A stretch of DNA of 64,000 bases from Vespula vulgaris (GCF_905475345.1 NC_066586.1:2331501-2395500); one strand, 5' to 3'; positions 25,159-38,760 are shown, numbered from the stretch's first letter. Translations and numbers: made by a program. The notes: generated from the sequence alone by a model not told the origin.

Positions 25159-25984
25159 TCGAAAAGATTATATTTAACAACAAATTTTCCTATATATATA
25201 TATATTTTTTTTTTACCCACTCATCCTACGTATAATACATGTAACATCGTGTTATTCTAATCATCTTTTCTCGATATTCACATCGTATCCTTGTCCTACG
25301 CCAATGCCAATGCATATTTGCACGTATATACGCGTACGTCGGTTTTTGTAAAAGTGCATCCATCCGATATTTCAATGCCTCTCGACGAGATGGTTGTAGA
25401 TTGTGTCTCGTGACGGCCGCCGCTCATTCGGCATCTATCTGTGTTATCCTTTCTTCCTTTCCTCCTTTTTTTCTCTTCCCTCACTTCTCGCTTTCCTTTT
25501 TGCGCCATCGCTTTTCCACTTTTTTTTGTATTTCCCTTTTCTTTTTTCCCTTTTTTCCCCTCTTTTCTTTTCTTTTCTCTTCCTCTTTTTTTTCCAATAC
25601 CACGTGCCTCAAAGCTGAGCGACGTCTCCATTCACGAGAGGACCGCATTGTGGCGAGTACGAGGTCACAATGTGTTCCGATATATACGACGAGCTAGTGT
25701 GCGTGATAGTTATTTTATTATTTTAAGAGGAAACGTTTTTTCGAGAGTCGACCGAGATATAGACACAAACGCGCGCGCACAGACACGAAAGATCAATACA
25801 CTCGTATCGTCGACACGTTCTCTCAAACTTTCAAAATTTCTTCAAAGTTCATCGAATTCAGTTAACAACGTTCTACAGTTTTCACTATCGATTTCATCAA
25901 GCTGCGAATATCGAAACCATAGTTTTTCAAATAAAACTATCGGATAACGATATCCGTTCGCTTGTAAAGCTTGTAAACGGATTA

Positions 25985-26015
25985 AAGAAAGAAAGAAAGA
26001 AAGAAAGAAAGAAAA
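25985..26015. repeat. (AAAG)n microsatellite
   Basis: About seven AAAG units, passing into an A-rich tract to about 26055. Confidence 0.93.
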
Positions 26016-26424
26016 GAAGAAATAAAATAGAAGAAAAAAAAAGAAAGAAGAACAAGACCCGCGCAAGATTCATGTCGAGTAATAGAAAATTTTTTAATCG
26101 ACTTGCAACATGCGATTTTCCCTTACGATATCAACGGGAAGAGCAAGCAAGTAGATATACGTTTAGAACTTGGTTGCTGGCTCGTTTTTCCTAGAAAGGT
26201 GTCGTGCGTGCTCTTCCGAGGAATCACGTGCGCGAACTAATTTCCCTGGTACACGCTCGGCTCCATCCTGAGTTCGCAGCTTGCAAGCTCGCCTTGCGGA
26301 AACGTGCTAAGAAATTCTTATATACCCGATCGCATTAAGGACAGTCATCGATAACGGAACGCTTTACGAAGAGCACGAGAGAAATATTAATCGAATGGGA
26401 TCTTGCTAAATCAATGTTTCCTTT

Positions 26425-26432
26425 TCTCTCTT

Positions 26433-26474
<42 letters not shown>
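26425..26474. repeat. (CT)n microsatellite
   Basis: CT run with an internal TTTCTTTC near its left end. Confidence 0.95.
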
Positions 26475-26476
<2 letters not shown>

Positions 26477-26645
26477 GGTTAGAGACAATTTAAACAAAAA
26501 TTATGATTACGACCGAAAATCACGAACGTGCGATCATTATAAACACGAGTAGTCCAATTTATTATTTTCCAGTTTCGGCGATAGATCACCGAGTGAACTC
26601 GTACGTCATCGGCTCGTATCGCACGGCCCATTGTTTTCATCGAAA

Positions 26646-26663
26646 AGAGAGAAAGAGAGAGGA

Positions 26664-26724
<61 letters not shown>
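26646..26724. repeat. (GA)n microsatellite
   Basis: About 35 GA units with few interruptions. Together with the oppositely oriented (CT)n at 26826 it forms an inverted pair about 100 bases apart. Confidence 0.96.
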
Positions 26725-26825
26725 TAAAAGGCGGGGAGAGATTTTCAGGATGGTAAATTTTTGCGAACGCATAAGCGTGCATGTTGACGCATACAGATTT
26801 CTGCACGGTCCGTTCCAATTAACCC

Positions 26826-26840
26826 CTCTCTCTCTCTCTC

Positions 26841-26879
<39 letters not shown>

Positions 26880-26880
26880 T
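26826..26880. repeat. (CT)n microsatellite
   Basis: About 25 CT units with one TTTTCC interruption, then CTATCTATCTCTAT. Confidence 0.95.
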
Positions 26881-27392
26881 TCTATCTATCTCTATCTCTG
26901 TCCCTTTACCCGACCTTCCGCTCGGCCGCGAACGTCCGAGGGACGATTTTTGCGCCCCATTACGCGACGCATTGTGCGGACGAAAGCGGGAATTGCGGTG
27001 GATGTTAATAAAAAATTCACCAGCCCGGAACGTACAGCGTAGATATTTTTAGCTGGACCCGAGCCGAAGACACGTTGGATTGGTATCGACCCTCCTATCC
27101 CATAAATTCCGAATTCTTTCTGATCTTCAATCACGAATTCGATGACAGAAGTAATCTGAAAGGATAGATCAAAGTTTATTCTGAGCTTTCGATGAAGAGC
27201 TCTTTACGATTTTTTACTATTATAGAATGGCCTTGAGATTTACATTTTAGGAGCAGAAACTCCGTTTACTCTTCATGGAGGCGACCCTTTCGATACTAAG
27301 AGCGGATGAGCAATGTCCCTGTAAAAAGAGGGTCGAAACGCTCGACGTTTGGCCTCGACGAGATGCTCAAAGTACCCTATTTGACCTCAGCT

Positions 27393-27429
<37 letters not shown>

Positions 27430-27462
27430 TGTCGTTGTCGTCATCGTCGTTGTCGTCGTCGT
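27393..27462. repeat. (GTC)n trinucleotide repeat
   Basis: GTC run, first perfect and then with GTT and ATC variants. All frames are open (poly-V, poly-T, poly-D). Confidence 0.96.
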
Positions 27463-27535
27463 GGTGAGAAGAGAAGCACGTACTAGTTGGCTTCGTATCG
27501 TGTGTGAATTTATGTGTGAGTTTGTGTGTAAATGT

Positions 27536-27580
27536 ATATGTGTGTGTGTGTGTGCGAGAGAGAGAGAGAGAGAGAGAGAC
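27536..27580. repeat. (GT)n-(GA)n compound repeat
   Basis: A GT run of about nine units passes through GTGCGA into a GA run of about 11 units. Confidence 0.94.
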
Positions 27581-27825
27581 ACGATCGAGTGAATTCTCGG
27601 TTCGAAGGACAGAAGCGGTAAACACTCGCGTACAAGGTGTGAGCTTCACGACGCTCCAAGTCGATCGTTTAATCGACGCTACTCGAGATTAGCGGCCACC
27701 CGGCGCTAATGTGCGCCACTCTCTACTCTACGGTGCCATTAAGCGCGTACTTAACACAGTGAACGCCTACAGGGAGAACGTTAAAGCCGAAGGAGCGAAC
27801 AAACCGGAGATACCGAGGAGAGAAT

Positions 27826-27830
<5 letters not shown>

Positions 27831-27871
<41 letters not shown>
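27831..27871. repeat. (GA)n microsatellite
   Basis: About 17 GA units, then TAGAGGG. Confidence 0.94.
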
Positions 27872-27872
<1 letters not shown>

Positions 27873-28009
27873 GGAACAGATGCCAGTTGAAAGCCCTTTC
27901 CTGGCCAGTTCTCGAGATGTAAGAGAGAAAGAGAATCCTTTACAACCTTGAATTGACAAATCCGTTTAACCATTCCCTTCATTTCCTCTCTTTCTCTCTT
28001 TCTTTCTCT

Positions 28010-28027
28010 GTCTGTCTATCTATCTAC

Positions 28028-28111
<84 letters not shown>

Positions 28112-28178
28112 TTATCTATCCGTCTGTCTGTCTATCTATCTGTCTATCTATTTATTTATTTGTTTATCTATATATCTA
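28010..28178. repeat. (CTAT)n microsatellite with CTGT and TTTA variants
   Basis: More than 20 CTAT units in the central part (28029-28110), flanked by CTGT variants on both sides and TTTATTTA at the right. Encodes a YLSIYLSI artefact. Confidence 0.97.
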
Positions 28179-28900
28179 TCTCTTTTTACATTTTATCACT
28201 ACATTTTACGAATTTTAACACCAAAGACTTTTAAACTTTTGAAACCTCAACGACAACCTAGAATGACTACGTGAATATATATATATTTTTTTTATTTAAG
28301 TACGCATAAAAACCGATGGTCTCATTAAGGAAGACAAAGGAACCGTTCCTTTTGAACTTTTTGCGATCCCACTTTAGACTCTCCCGAGCTATCCTTCTTC
28401 CGACAATTAGAACTCTCTCACACGTAAAAGATTTAATTTTTAATAGGACTTGTTCAATAAAGAAAATGAACGTTCTTTAAGTAATAGCTAAACTCGTAGA
28501 CGGCAGGAACGATGTAGTTACGTAATTATAATAGTTACTTAGATAATTAATATAAACGACAAGATCGGGACCTATAAAAAATGTATTACGTAATTCGATC
28601 GATTCACTTATTATAACTCGAATAGGTCGATCGAATATTAAAAAAAAAAAGACGTAATGAAATATTAAATCCTGAAATATAAAGGTAACTAATTTACGTC
28701 TCTTCGAAAAAAGATACTATATATATATATACATATCTTCTGTTTGACGGATAAACGTTCGCTTTAAGAAGTTCCTCCTTCATGGAAGGAGAAGAGAGCA
28801 ATTGGTAGAAGAGAAGTTAACGCCCGTCTCGTTCCTTCTTCTTCTCCTACTCCTCTTTCTCCACCACCTCCTTCTATCCTTACAATTGTACACGCCTACC

Positions 28901-29290
28901 CCTAACCATCCGTACACCAAGTGTTTATTTAGCTTAACACTTGCTAATGCCTCCCCCATGGCACTCCACGAACTGTTTATACTTCGGTTGCCGCTGCTGC
29001 TCCGCTACTCGAGAACGGCAGAGGGGTTGGGAGGCCACTGTCGCTTCCTTGAGCTTTCCAAGAGCTAGAAACGGGGTTGGAGAATGAGGAAGGGGAACAC
29101 GATGGAAACCGAAACAAGGGGTTCCTTCGGATACGAAACGCGACCGGCACAACGTTCGCCTGCTTTCATGTTTGCCTTCTTGAAAATCCTTCGACGTAAA
29201 ATGCCTCCGGAGGTGGAGCTTGAATTAAGTTAGCCTCGACTCGAGAAGTCGACAAACCGCCTCGTTACCTCTCCGCAAACTTATTTTATA
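28901..29290. other. GC-richer, repeat-free block
   Basis: Complex sequence with CTGCTGCTCC, CCTCCGGAGG and several GGGGTTGG/GGGGTTCC motifs. Both strands are open for about 200 bases, but the peptides show no domain. May be regulatory; unproven. Confidence 0.35.
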
Positions 29291-29305
29291 CTCTCGAATG
29301 AAAAA

Positions 29306-29307
<2 letters not shown>

Positions 29308-29338
<31 letters not shown>
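29308..29338. repeat. (GA)n microsatellite
   Basis: About 14 GA units. Confidence 0.94.
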
Positions 29339-29341
<3 letters not shown>

Positions 29342-30704
29342 TCAGAAGATTCTCTATCCGATGTTCTAAGTTTCAATTTCGAAGGACAAGCATATTTTAT
29401 TTTATTGTTCTAAATATCTCTAAACGTAAAAAGTAATCTTTAGGTATATCTAAGAAGCCTAATTATTACTAATCTTTCTAATTCCAACGACGCCAAATTT
29501 TGTTTCTAGTCTTTCACTTTATTATTCTTTATATAATACAATCTTTATTAATCTCGATATAATCTCGATAATAATCCAGATATAAATAGTTAAACTTTTT
29601 ATAGTATGTCGAATCCAAGTGTATTATAGAATCTAATTGAAACTTCGATCGTCCCGTACGTAAAGACTGGAAAAATCGAAATTATTTGCGGTAAGTTTTC
29701 AGAAAGTTGCCGACGATAGAAGAAGCTTAACAAGCGCGAAGATGTACGGGAAAGCGAGGTCAAACAAATAATACGATCTAGGAGAAGGGAACAGCGTTCG
29801 TCTAATAATAGATAGGCTTCGCGTTAGCGCTTGTAATCTACGAGTGGTAACCGAAATAGAAGGACCGAAAAGGGGAAGAGGGATAAGTGAGCGCGTGAGT
29901 TTCAAAGCCGAATGATTCCTTCGAAAACTTTCCGATAAAATCTTTAAATTACAATTCAATTGAATTCTCAAGAAACTCTAAGAACGATTAAACGTATGAA
30001 CATTTTATCGATAATATTATCGAGAATTCAAGAAAAATATCTTTATTCGATATCCATCGTAAATGAATAGAAATCGTACGTTCGATGTAAACGTATAAAT
30101 TTCCATACGCATACAAATAACAGAATCTAAATTAGAATTGTAAATTGCAATGTGTTCTCTATTACAATACGTCATGTGCTACGATTGTTGATGCACGATA
30201 AATAGGTAGGTATTTCCAAGGGCTTGTCGGAAAAGTCAGGTCGCAAAGAAAACGATTAACTACCGGAAATACGAGAAACGTAGAAACGTCTGATCGTAAA
30301 ATAAGATCAAAGTCGGAAAATCGATCATAATAATAACATGTATGAACGTGGAAGATCATTCGGGAACTAACCTCCTCGTTTGAAGTGACAAACTTTTCGT
30401 CGCTTCTTTCTTTTTCTCTTTTCTTTTTTATTTAACTCGGCGAGAAAAAAGAAAAAAAAAATTCTCCATTTTCCTCGTTATATTTCTCTCTTAAAAAGAG
30501 AAGAGAAAAAAAAGAAAGAAAATAGAAAAAAGAAAAGTAAAGGAGAGAAAAAAATACGAGCAAGCGAGATATTCCTATGGTGATTTGGATGCACTAGTCA
30601 AAACGACGTTGAGCTTCGGATTTAAGTAAAACTCGTTGAACGATGCACGAGCCGTCTCGCTTCTCGCTTATAAGTAAATCAGATTACCCCTTTCGCTACG
30701 TTGA

Positions 30705-30773
30705 AAGAGAGAGAGAGAGAGAGAGGAGTCGCAAGTTTTTAACTTTCTCCTTCCCTCTCTCTCTCTCTCTCTC
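30705..30773. repeat. Inverted pair of (GA)n and (CT)n tracts
   Basis: GA run at 30705-30726 and CT run at 30754-30773, about 28 bases apart. They could pair as a hairpin if transcribed. Confidence 0.92.
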
Positions 30774-30955
30774 GAACGCTTCCGCTATACAGTATGTCGC
30801 ACGCTTCTATCTTCTATTAATCTCATACATTTCTTTCGTAGGACGCGAAGAGGCGGAAATTCCATTCTAGTAAATTACATTTCCATCCGCTTTACTCTAC
30901 CTATCTGATATAGGATTTTTTCCCCCACTCTTCTCTCCTTCAGCTGCTTATTTCT

Positions 30956-30982
30956 TTCTCTCTCTCTCTCTCTCTCTCTCTT
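30956..30982. repeat. (CT)n microsatellite
   Basis: About 12 CT units. Confidence 0.93.
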
Positions 30983-32577
30983 TTTCAAAATACGCGTGTA
31001 AGCTCGACTTCGGACGGTCGAAGTCGTAACGAGCGTTTGGAACGTCCCAACGACGTATGTACGAGCTAGCAACATTTCTGACAGCGCGAGCTTACGTTCC
31101 TGTGGTACGCGGATGTTGGTTTACGCGATATAATTACATTTTCCCTTGAGTTTCTCGTACGTGTACGTTCAAAAAGCGTTAGCACCTGCAGGTTCTCGAG
31201 GGGGTTTCGTAATTTCGTGACGGCAATTCCAACGCTTTGTTAAAACATCGTTCATACCTTTCGATTTTTCCCGATAGTCACGAGGTTAGCAAGACCAGAA
31301 ACGTACGTACCATTTATTGATCAAATAATCTTTACTTTATTCTCTTACTTTTTCCCTTTATCTCTTTTGCTTTTTTTCTTATTTTTCAATCCGTCCATAC
31401 TTTCGTACCGATTATTACTTAAAAATTTTCTCTTGATTAACCGAGAAAAACATTCTTTTGATTAACGTCCACTAGCAAAAAGTAGTTTCATGTTGGTAAA
31501 GTACTAACGCTTTTATAAATAGAGAATGATGAACGACCATTGGTTAGAGTAGGACGTAAAGTAGGTATATACGCATTGGCGTACGGACAACGTTCTATCA
31601 AATTCATAGGGTTGCACGTTGAAGTTTCAAAGTTGCGTTGACGATCGAGTAACGTAGTATTATTCGAGATTTATGATATAACATACACTCCGCGTATGTA
31701 TTTGTACGCGCTGTCAGAGTTGACGAGAAATTTTCGTCAAGTTTTCGTAGGTTCGTTTACGTGGTTTGTACCGTGTAAAAATAAAACGAAAAACGGACAC
31801 GGGATAACGAGCAATTAATTAAAAATATCGAGCCGTCGGTGGAACGATAGGAAAAGAAAAGAAAAAAAAAGAAAAAAAAGGAAAAAAAGAAGAAACCACG
31901 AGAATTTGCTTTTCGAAGGATCTAAGTTTTTTTTCGCGTCGTTTCGCGATGCTGCCGCATATGTACCTACAACGATCTACAGGGTGGCCGAATCGATTTT
32001 TACCCTTGTGAGTTACGACTACCTATCTCTTTTTTTCTCTCTTTCTCTTTTGTTGGATTCTCGCGTGGCAGGATCCGTGTGATAGGAAGACGATGAAGAG
32101 TAATAACACTCTGGAGACGTTAGACCGCATCGGGCCACGGATTTCCGGCCCACCGGGCTTCGATCGTCTCGTGCAATCTCTTTCGTCCTTCTTCTATCTC
32201 TCTCTTTCTCTCATTTTCTATTTCTCTCTTCTTTTCTCTTTTGTGCACGCGTCGAATCTCACGAGACCCGCTGGAAATTCAGTTTCCAACGTGCCTTGAA
32301 AAATGAGATACCCCAGCGGACACACCAGCACGGATTAAAAGAACGTGAACCGTATCGAAGGTCGACCGGTCTACGAAGGGCATCAAATTTGCCTCCTCGC
32401 CCTTCGATACCTCCGTGAATTGTTTTTCGAGCTGTCTCTCCTCCACCTTTTTCAATTACACTTTTCATCGCCAGCGGCCGTTCCATCGCAAACAGTCACC
32501 ATCCACTCTTTATCGTCGATCATTTTTTTTTCTTTCTCCTTCCTTTTAGTTTATCCTGTGCATACTATATATAACTG

Positions 32578-32582
<5 letters not shown>

Positions 32583-32614
<32 letters not shown>
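32583..32614. repeat. (AT)n microsatellite
   Basis: About 16 AT units. Confidence 0.96.
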
Positions 32615-32616
<2 letters not shown>

Positions 32617-32882
32617 TCCGATACATCGTTCCTCAATTTCGTTTCCTTCTATCGACAATTTCTCGACGATTCAATCGACGATTTCGTCCTAGTAAATGTT
32701 CCTAGAAACGTCCAAACCGAGCGGTCGAATGTAATTTACGAAATATTCCACACGAACGTAGCGAATTTTCAACAACACCTTGTATTAGCCATAGAAATAA
32801 AATATTTCAATGGTATTCTACGGAAATTCTTTCGTAAAAAATAATGTTACTGTGCGATGGCTTTAATAATTTAACCTTCTTA

Positions 32883-32915
<33 letters not shown>
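32883..32915. repeat. (ATT)n microsatellite
   Basis: About 11 ATT units, then ATCATT/CATCATCATC. Confidence 0.96.
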
Positions 32916-33666
32916 CATTCTCATCATCATCGAAAGTTCCACATTTTCAGAGATTTACTTTTACGGACCATGAATATTTTTTAATCTAAATAAGTATATA
33001 CTTATTACATAATGCTACCTCAAGGTCTTTTCGAATTTTCGTTAAGGCGATTTCAGTCTTCGTCAAATTTATCAGATTAAAGGATAATGAGTTTAAGGTG
33101 GAAATCGTATAGAACGTACTGCGACGATATATATTTTTTATTCGTCCGATATAACGATCGTATATGTATAGAAAAAAAAAAAAAAAAAAAAAAGAAATCA
33201 ACAAAAACGTGACATATACGTTCGCGAACAAAGATCGTATCTACCTTCCATTCGCAAATGAAATTCCGATTTTGTTTATTCACCATCGAGGCCTAGATTA
33301 TACCGCTGTTCTTCTATTAACCGACCTATTCCGGTCTCGATTGTTCCAGATAATCGGAGTTCCGCTATAATGCAATACAAAGAGCGATGACCGCGATTGA
33401 TTACTTCTCTACATTCACGCCTGCTTTGAACCGTGCATTATTTACGGTCTTATAATCGATGTAAACGATCGCATCCCTAAAATCATTTTACTCTATGACG
33501 ATTTAGAACGATTAATTCGATAAGTAAATAACATCGAAATATATACTTGTTATGGTTATTCTCCTAACGTTGATAAAATCAATTTGAAAAGAGATCAGGA
33601 TGGTGTGTCGAATAGAAAAGATTAAAACGAAATTCTTCCTTTGTTGAAAGAATGAAGGATCTTCGT

Positions 33667-33693
33667 TGTCGTTGTCGTCGTCGTCGTCGTCGT
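33667..33693. repeat. (GTC)n trinucleotide repeat
   Basis: Short GTT/GTC array related in sequence to those at 27.4, 43.6 and 56.9 kb. Confidence 0.92.
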
Positions 33694-35779
33694 TTCCAAA
33701 CGGGTGTCTTGGAATTCTTTCTCGCGTAATGAACTCGGTCGTTTGCACGCGATCAACGTCGCGAGTCTTCTCTGTTTTCAGGTGATTTATCGCGAATACC
33801 TTTCGACGTCACAGCCACGGTTCCGTGCATAATTCGGCTTCTGCATTCGCTCGGATTCTCGTGATATTCTCCCGAATAATTTTGCGATTTATCACGGTCA
33901 TTGTCGAGCGGAGAAACACGCCAGTCCGTTTCGAATTAGTTCATTTAATCGACGCTAATCGCTTTCGCCGTCGAACATCATTCGTACGAAAAATATTGCG
34001 TGGCTTCACGTAGCATCTTTTTTTTTTGTTTCTCTTTTTAACGAGAATAAAGTATGATCTTACGGTCCGACTCGAAATTATCGATAAAATCGCACCGATC
34101 GATTCACTACCTGCTAATTATATCTATTCTAGATAAAGTTACGATCATCGAGAAAATAAAATTCTTTCTCGTTACAACGTCTTACGTTTTAATCGTAACG
34201 TCAAGGTGAAAACGATTGGAGGAGGATGGTAGTTTAACGTCGATTATAAAGATTACTTAATCTTTTCACGGCACGCCTCAACGATTACGTTAGAATAAGC
34301 GAGAATCCATCTTATAAGCCGATATAGATGTATGTAGGAAGGGAAGCGTCGATAGACAAGGTTGTATCATTTATGAGGTACGTCGTTACGAACCAGTTCG
34401 AGAGAATCCAAGCAAAAGTGTAGTACACAGGACCGACAGAAAATGAATTCCGCTCGGGGCCATACGCAATCGGGTTGTAAATAAATTTTACTGCGCCGTT
34501 CGCTACGGAATTGGGATATATTTTGTAGAATCGAATCGTGGCCATAACAGCTGCCTAAAAAAAAAAAAAGAAAGAAATAAAAGAAAAAAAAAATTCAAAA
34601 TAAATAAATACCCAAGCTTTCGTATTCGCCGTGACGAAACACGGATATTCCGACGATTACTCACTGATTAAAATGGTACCGTAGGAAAATGAAGTTTCAC
34701 GGTTACGAGTACGCGCTTTCCGTGTTAGCCTACCGATAAAATACGTTCGTTCGTGATTTACACGCTGTTGCTTTTCCAAAGTGATAAACGATTTTCACGT
34801 TTCCTCGTTGTTAAAGAAGAGAGAAAAAATAAAATGAAAAAAAAAGAAAAAAAAAGAAAAAACAAAATAAAGGAACATCGAGGATATCGGTGAACTATAG
34901 AGATCGAACAATTCGCGAATTTTCTCTGGTCACTTTTGTAATTTTTCTCGTTCTTTTTTTCTTTTTTTTTTTTTTTTTTGTTTCAAACGAAAGAAATTCG
35001 AGGAAGTAAACGATGTCCTGGCTTTGAAGTACTCTGACATATCGAGAGGATTAGGTCGGAGGATCGTATGGCACGGTTTCAAAGGGACGTTCATCGACGA
35101 GAACAAATACCGAACGAAAAATTCGATAGATTGCATTTACGACGATACCCGCAATAAGATCGGCAAATGGAAAAAGAAATTTAACGGTTTTCTGGATAGC
35201 AACTGAATCGTTTGAATAATGTAACGCCGTTACACGAGAAATAAAGTGGCCGAATAAAAGCGGTCGATCGTTATCGCCGTATCGAGAATACTCGTACGAC
35301 CGATATTAATCTGCATATGCGATTAAATATCTGTTGACTTGGTCAGTAATCAGGAACGCACGGAATATGATAGTCCATCGGTATGTACATAGACTCGATT
35401 ACCGATCGAATAATCGAAGCCGTTCGAAACGGTCGAGTCGCTTCCTGCGAACTGGAAATGATTATCCGCCTCGCACAAAGGTGCAAATTCACAGAGTCAT
35501 ATCACGCTCTGTAAGCTGTTCGTTAATCGTTTTCGAAACAACTAAGCAAATACACGTCTGTACTGCTAATAGATTTCTACAATCAGCGAATATATAAGTA
35601 CGAAATCGATGGTCGTTTACCGATTTCTTGGACAATCGTACGTGGTATCTCCTGCGAATATTAGAAAGATATAAAAGAAGGGAAATAATATATCGTGCAA
35701 GAAGAAAGGGTTCTATTTCGATAACCGTAGACACGATCGATAATATCTTTCCTGTCTCTCTTATTTCTCGTGCAATGAC

Positions 35780-36420
35780 TTCTACTGACCACCGATAGGC
35801 TAGAAGGAAGAAAGGTGGAAATTGTCTGAACGATGCGGCGAGCGAATAACCAAGTCCATTGCGGCTGGAAGAGGATAGGAAATAGGGGCAAGGGGAATAG
35901 GATGGTTGGTCGTGCGGAGAGGGGGTGAGGGTTGGGGAAGAGTCCAGAGCGGCGGGCAGAGGCAAGAGGAAAAGCTGGACATCGGTTTGACGTCGGCTTT
36001 GACGTCCCTACTCGACATCGCGTGCAACGTCACGATGGTAGGTCTCTACCCTCTGCTCTGATCTCCTCTACCCTCCAACACCCCTACCCGTTAGGTAGGT
36101 ACTACCTACCGTTGGAAATGCCAACGGCGTCGATGTACCACCAGCGTGGCATCGATGAATCAAGTAACTGCCGTGGCTACTGTTGCAGCTTCGAAAGCCA
36201 CGTCCACGTGACCGGCGTCATGGCCGAGCGAACGGGAGAGGAGGGCCGGGCAGGAGTGGCAACGCGCTATTTGTTATTTTACTCTTTCGGCGACGCGTTC
36301 ATTAATCAACCTCGCCGCTACGTTTGCCCGTCGTTCTGCATTTTTCACCGTGCCAGCAACGCGCGACGTGCCGCCCGGTAGTCCGCTCTTTTTCATCCCT
36401 CTCTTTTTCCTTCTACATCC
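35780..36420. other. GC-rich complex block, possible regulatory element or untranslated exon
   Basis: The most GC- and CpG-rich non-repetitive block in the window. It contains two adjacent perfect hairpins (36094-36127) and several GT-containing donor-like sites. A + frame is open at 35932-36381, but overlapping - frames are also open and the peptide has no known domain. It could be an enhancer, alternative promoter or noncoding exon of the gene carrying the Ig exon. That link is inference. Confidence 0.35.
36094..36127. other. Two adjacent perfect hairpins
   Basis: First: GGTAGGTA, a one-base centre, TACCTACC (36094-36110). Second: CCGTTGG, loop AAATG, CCAACGG (36109-36127). They share the CC at 36109-36110, so only one can fold fully at a time or they compete. 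Confidence 0.6.
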
Positions 36421-36489
36421 TCGACTCACGCTAACTTTCCTTTTTCCTCTTACCGTCTCGATCGGCTCCTCTCTTTCTCTCTTTTCTCT

Positions 36490-36552
36490 TTCTCTCTCTC
36501 TCTCTCTGTATCTATCTATCTATCTATCTCTCTATCTATCTCTCTCTCTCTC
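36490..36552. repeat. (CT)n-(CTAT)n compound microsatellite
   Basis: CT run, then four CTAT units, then CT again. Confidence 0.94.
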
Positions 36553-38698
36553 GTTTCCTCCTTCTCATGCGCACCTCCTTCCCTCCCTCCCATTCTTTCC
36601 CCTCCTCCCGTTCACCCACCCAATATGCACGCACGAAGACCGATGAACTTACAAAAGAAAAAACTCTTTTATGTACGGCCGATCGATTTGCTAGGGTAAA
36701 ATGCAAACGAAGGGTAATCTCGATAAGCCGACTAAGATGGCCATCTTTTGCCTCTTTGTTTCCCTCGTAACCCCTCCCCTCCCCTCCCATCCCCTCTCCC
36801 CCGTCCTCGCTCATTCGTTAACTCCAAACACTATTTTGAACATTTACCCGAGTTTGAACCGAGTCCGATCGATAATACTTCGATTATTCTACATCGAAAA
36901 TAAATCGTGCTTTTTGATCCTATCGATAATACGATATCAATGAGATTTCCAAAGAGAATAGCGCTGTTCAACGAAAGTGCCCTCGTTGTTATTTTATCTC
37001 TTTGTAACGAAAAAACTCCACGTATATGCTTTTTACAATGCTTACGGTTGCATCGCTCAAGAGGGATGCGAGTGAGAGGAGAGAAAAATGAAAAATGTTT
37101 AAAACTATCCTCCCTCGGCTGGGCTTTTAATATCATTAAATATAAATCGATATAAAATATAGTACTTTAAACTAAAAATATAATACTTTATGATCTTGCA
37201 AGATAAAATATAATTGTAAGAAATTCGTGAGAAAATTTGTAATACATGGATATATTTAATCTTATATCTCTCATTTCTTATCTACGTTATTTTGAAGATA
37301 TTAGCGATCAAAATTCTAATCGAATTAAAGTCTGTTTTTGAAAACAAATCAAATATCTCTTTGAATTCGCAAAATCGCGAATCGTTTGCAGAATTTCCAT
37401 GCGATTTCGTGACTGATGCCTTTTACGAGAGACAGCTAAATTTCATCTTTGCTTGAACGGTATGTACAGTTAATCGTTAAACAGCCTGAGGCGTAACGAG
37501 AGCATGAATGTGAATATCCCAGGTTGCTTTCGACCAGTATCTCACTCCTTCTCTTATCATCTTTTTCACAGAGTGTTATACATAACAGGTTAATAACGAA
37601 ACGGCTGTTCAACGAAGCGAAAATCAATCATAGAGAGGATTAATCCTCTATGCGTGAAAGGATTTAGACGATCCTTTTGATACGTTTCTCTAAAAATGTT
37701 ATCCAATCAAATCGGAAAACTAAAATATCGAACGTTACATTCGTTTCTATCTTATACTCTTAACGAAATATAAAACAGTTATTTATTATTATTTATTTTT
37801 TTTTCTCGTAAAAAGATTTTACCACTTTCCGTAAGAATTACGGAAACATCATTTTTATTTATAAAGAAACGATCAAATATATTATTCTTAATTGAAAGAG
37901 CTGGAAAATAATTTATTATCGTATTACGTCGTTCGAATGGAGTCGGACTCGATAAGGGTGATTGAATGAAAAAAAAAAAAAAAATAGAATAAAATAAAAT
38001 AAAATAAAAAGAAAAAAATGAAAAAAATAAAAGGAAAAAGAAAGAAAAGGAAAAAAAATAAAAGGAAATAAAAACCTTCCGATCGAGTTGTCCTTGTTTT
38101 ATTATTCATCTCCTGTATCCCAAATGATTGTCACGATGCATATTGCATATAATATGCGGAACCAATTGTTCCGCAGATGAGCTATTATCCGGAAAATAAA
38201 CGGTCCGCTACCCTTGGTTGGCTTGATTTACGATACGCGCCTCGCTTAAAATACAAAATACATTTACAAAATGCGATGCGATTTAACATACGTATATTCT
38301 TCGTGAACGATTAAATGTGGTATCGCTATGAACGAAATAAAGAACAAGTTATCTTACAAAAAAAAGAAAAGAAAAAAAAAGCAGAAAGAAAGAAAAGAAA
38401 AGGAAACTATCCCACGTTGTATCGCTATTCACAAATGGTTACAATACGCTTTACCATCCGGCTGACCACATATCGGTAATATCTACTGCGGTTGTATAAC
38501 ATGAAGCTATTGCTATGAATCTCGAATATTTCTATAAAATTCTCTCTCCTTCGATCCTCGATATATGCATATACACCGTACGATAAACGTCGATTACATC
38601 GAATCTATTACAAACAACAATTTTATTCTCTTAAATGAGCAATCGTTTTACAAATCCTTGATTAAAAGGTACGTCCGAATGAGAGAAAGATAGAATGG

Positions 38699-38760
38699 GA
38701 GAAAGAAAGAAAAAGAAAAAGAGAAAGAGAAAGAAAGAAAAAGAGAGAGAAAGAGAGAGA
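38699..38760. repeat. (GAAA)n-(GA)n purine tract
   Basis: About 60 bases almost entirely A and G. Confidence 0.9.

Larger units (their letters stand above)
24661..28900. other. Noncoding stretch, repeat-rich
   Basis: T-rich low complexity (25030-25210, 25450-25600), several GA/CT runs, (GTC)n and (CTAT)n arrays. The 26160-26350 segment is complex and GC-richer and carries the 12-bp palindrome AGCTTGCAAGCT (26278-26289). No exon was recognised. Confidence 0.55.
29291..35779. other. Noncoding stretch, AT-rich with low-complexity tracts
   Basis: Mostly AT-rich sequence with A-rich tracts (30440-30560, 31850-31895, 34555-34610, 34825-34870) and T-rich tracts. A slightly GC-richer segment is at 32060-32500. 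No exon was recognised. Confidence 0.55.

Noticed and set aside
35932..36381. 149-residue + frame in the GC-rich block
   Set aside because: Overlapping minus frames are also open, as expected in GC-rich DNA, and the peptide has no recognisable domain or signal peptide.
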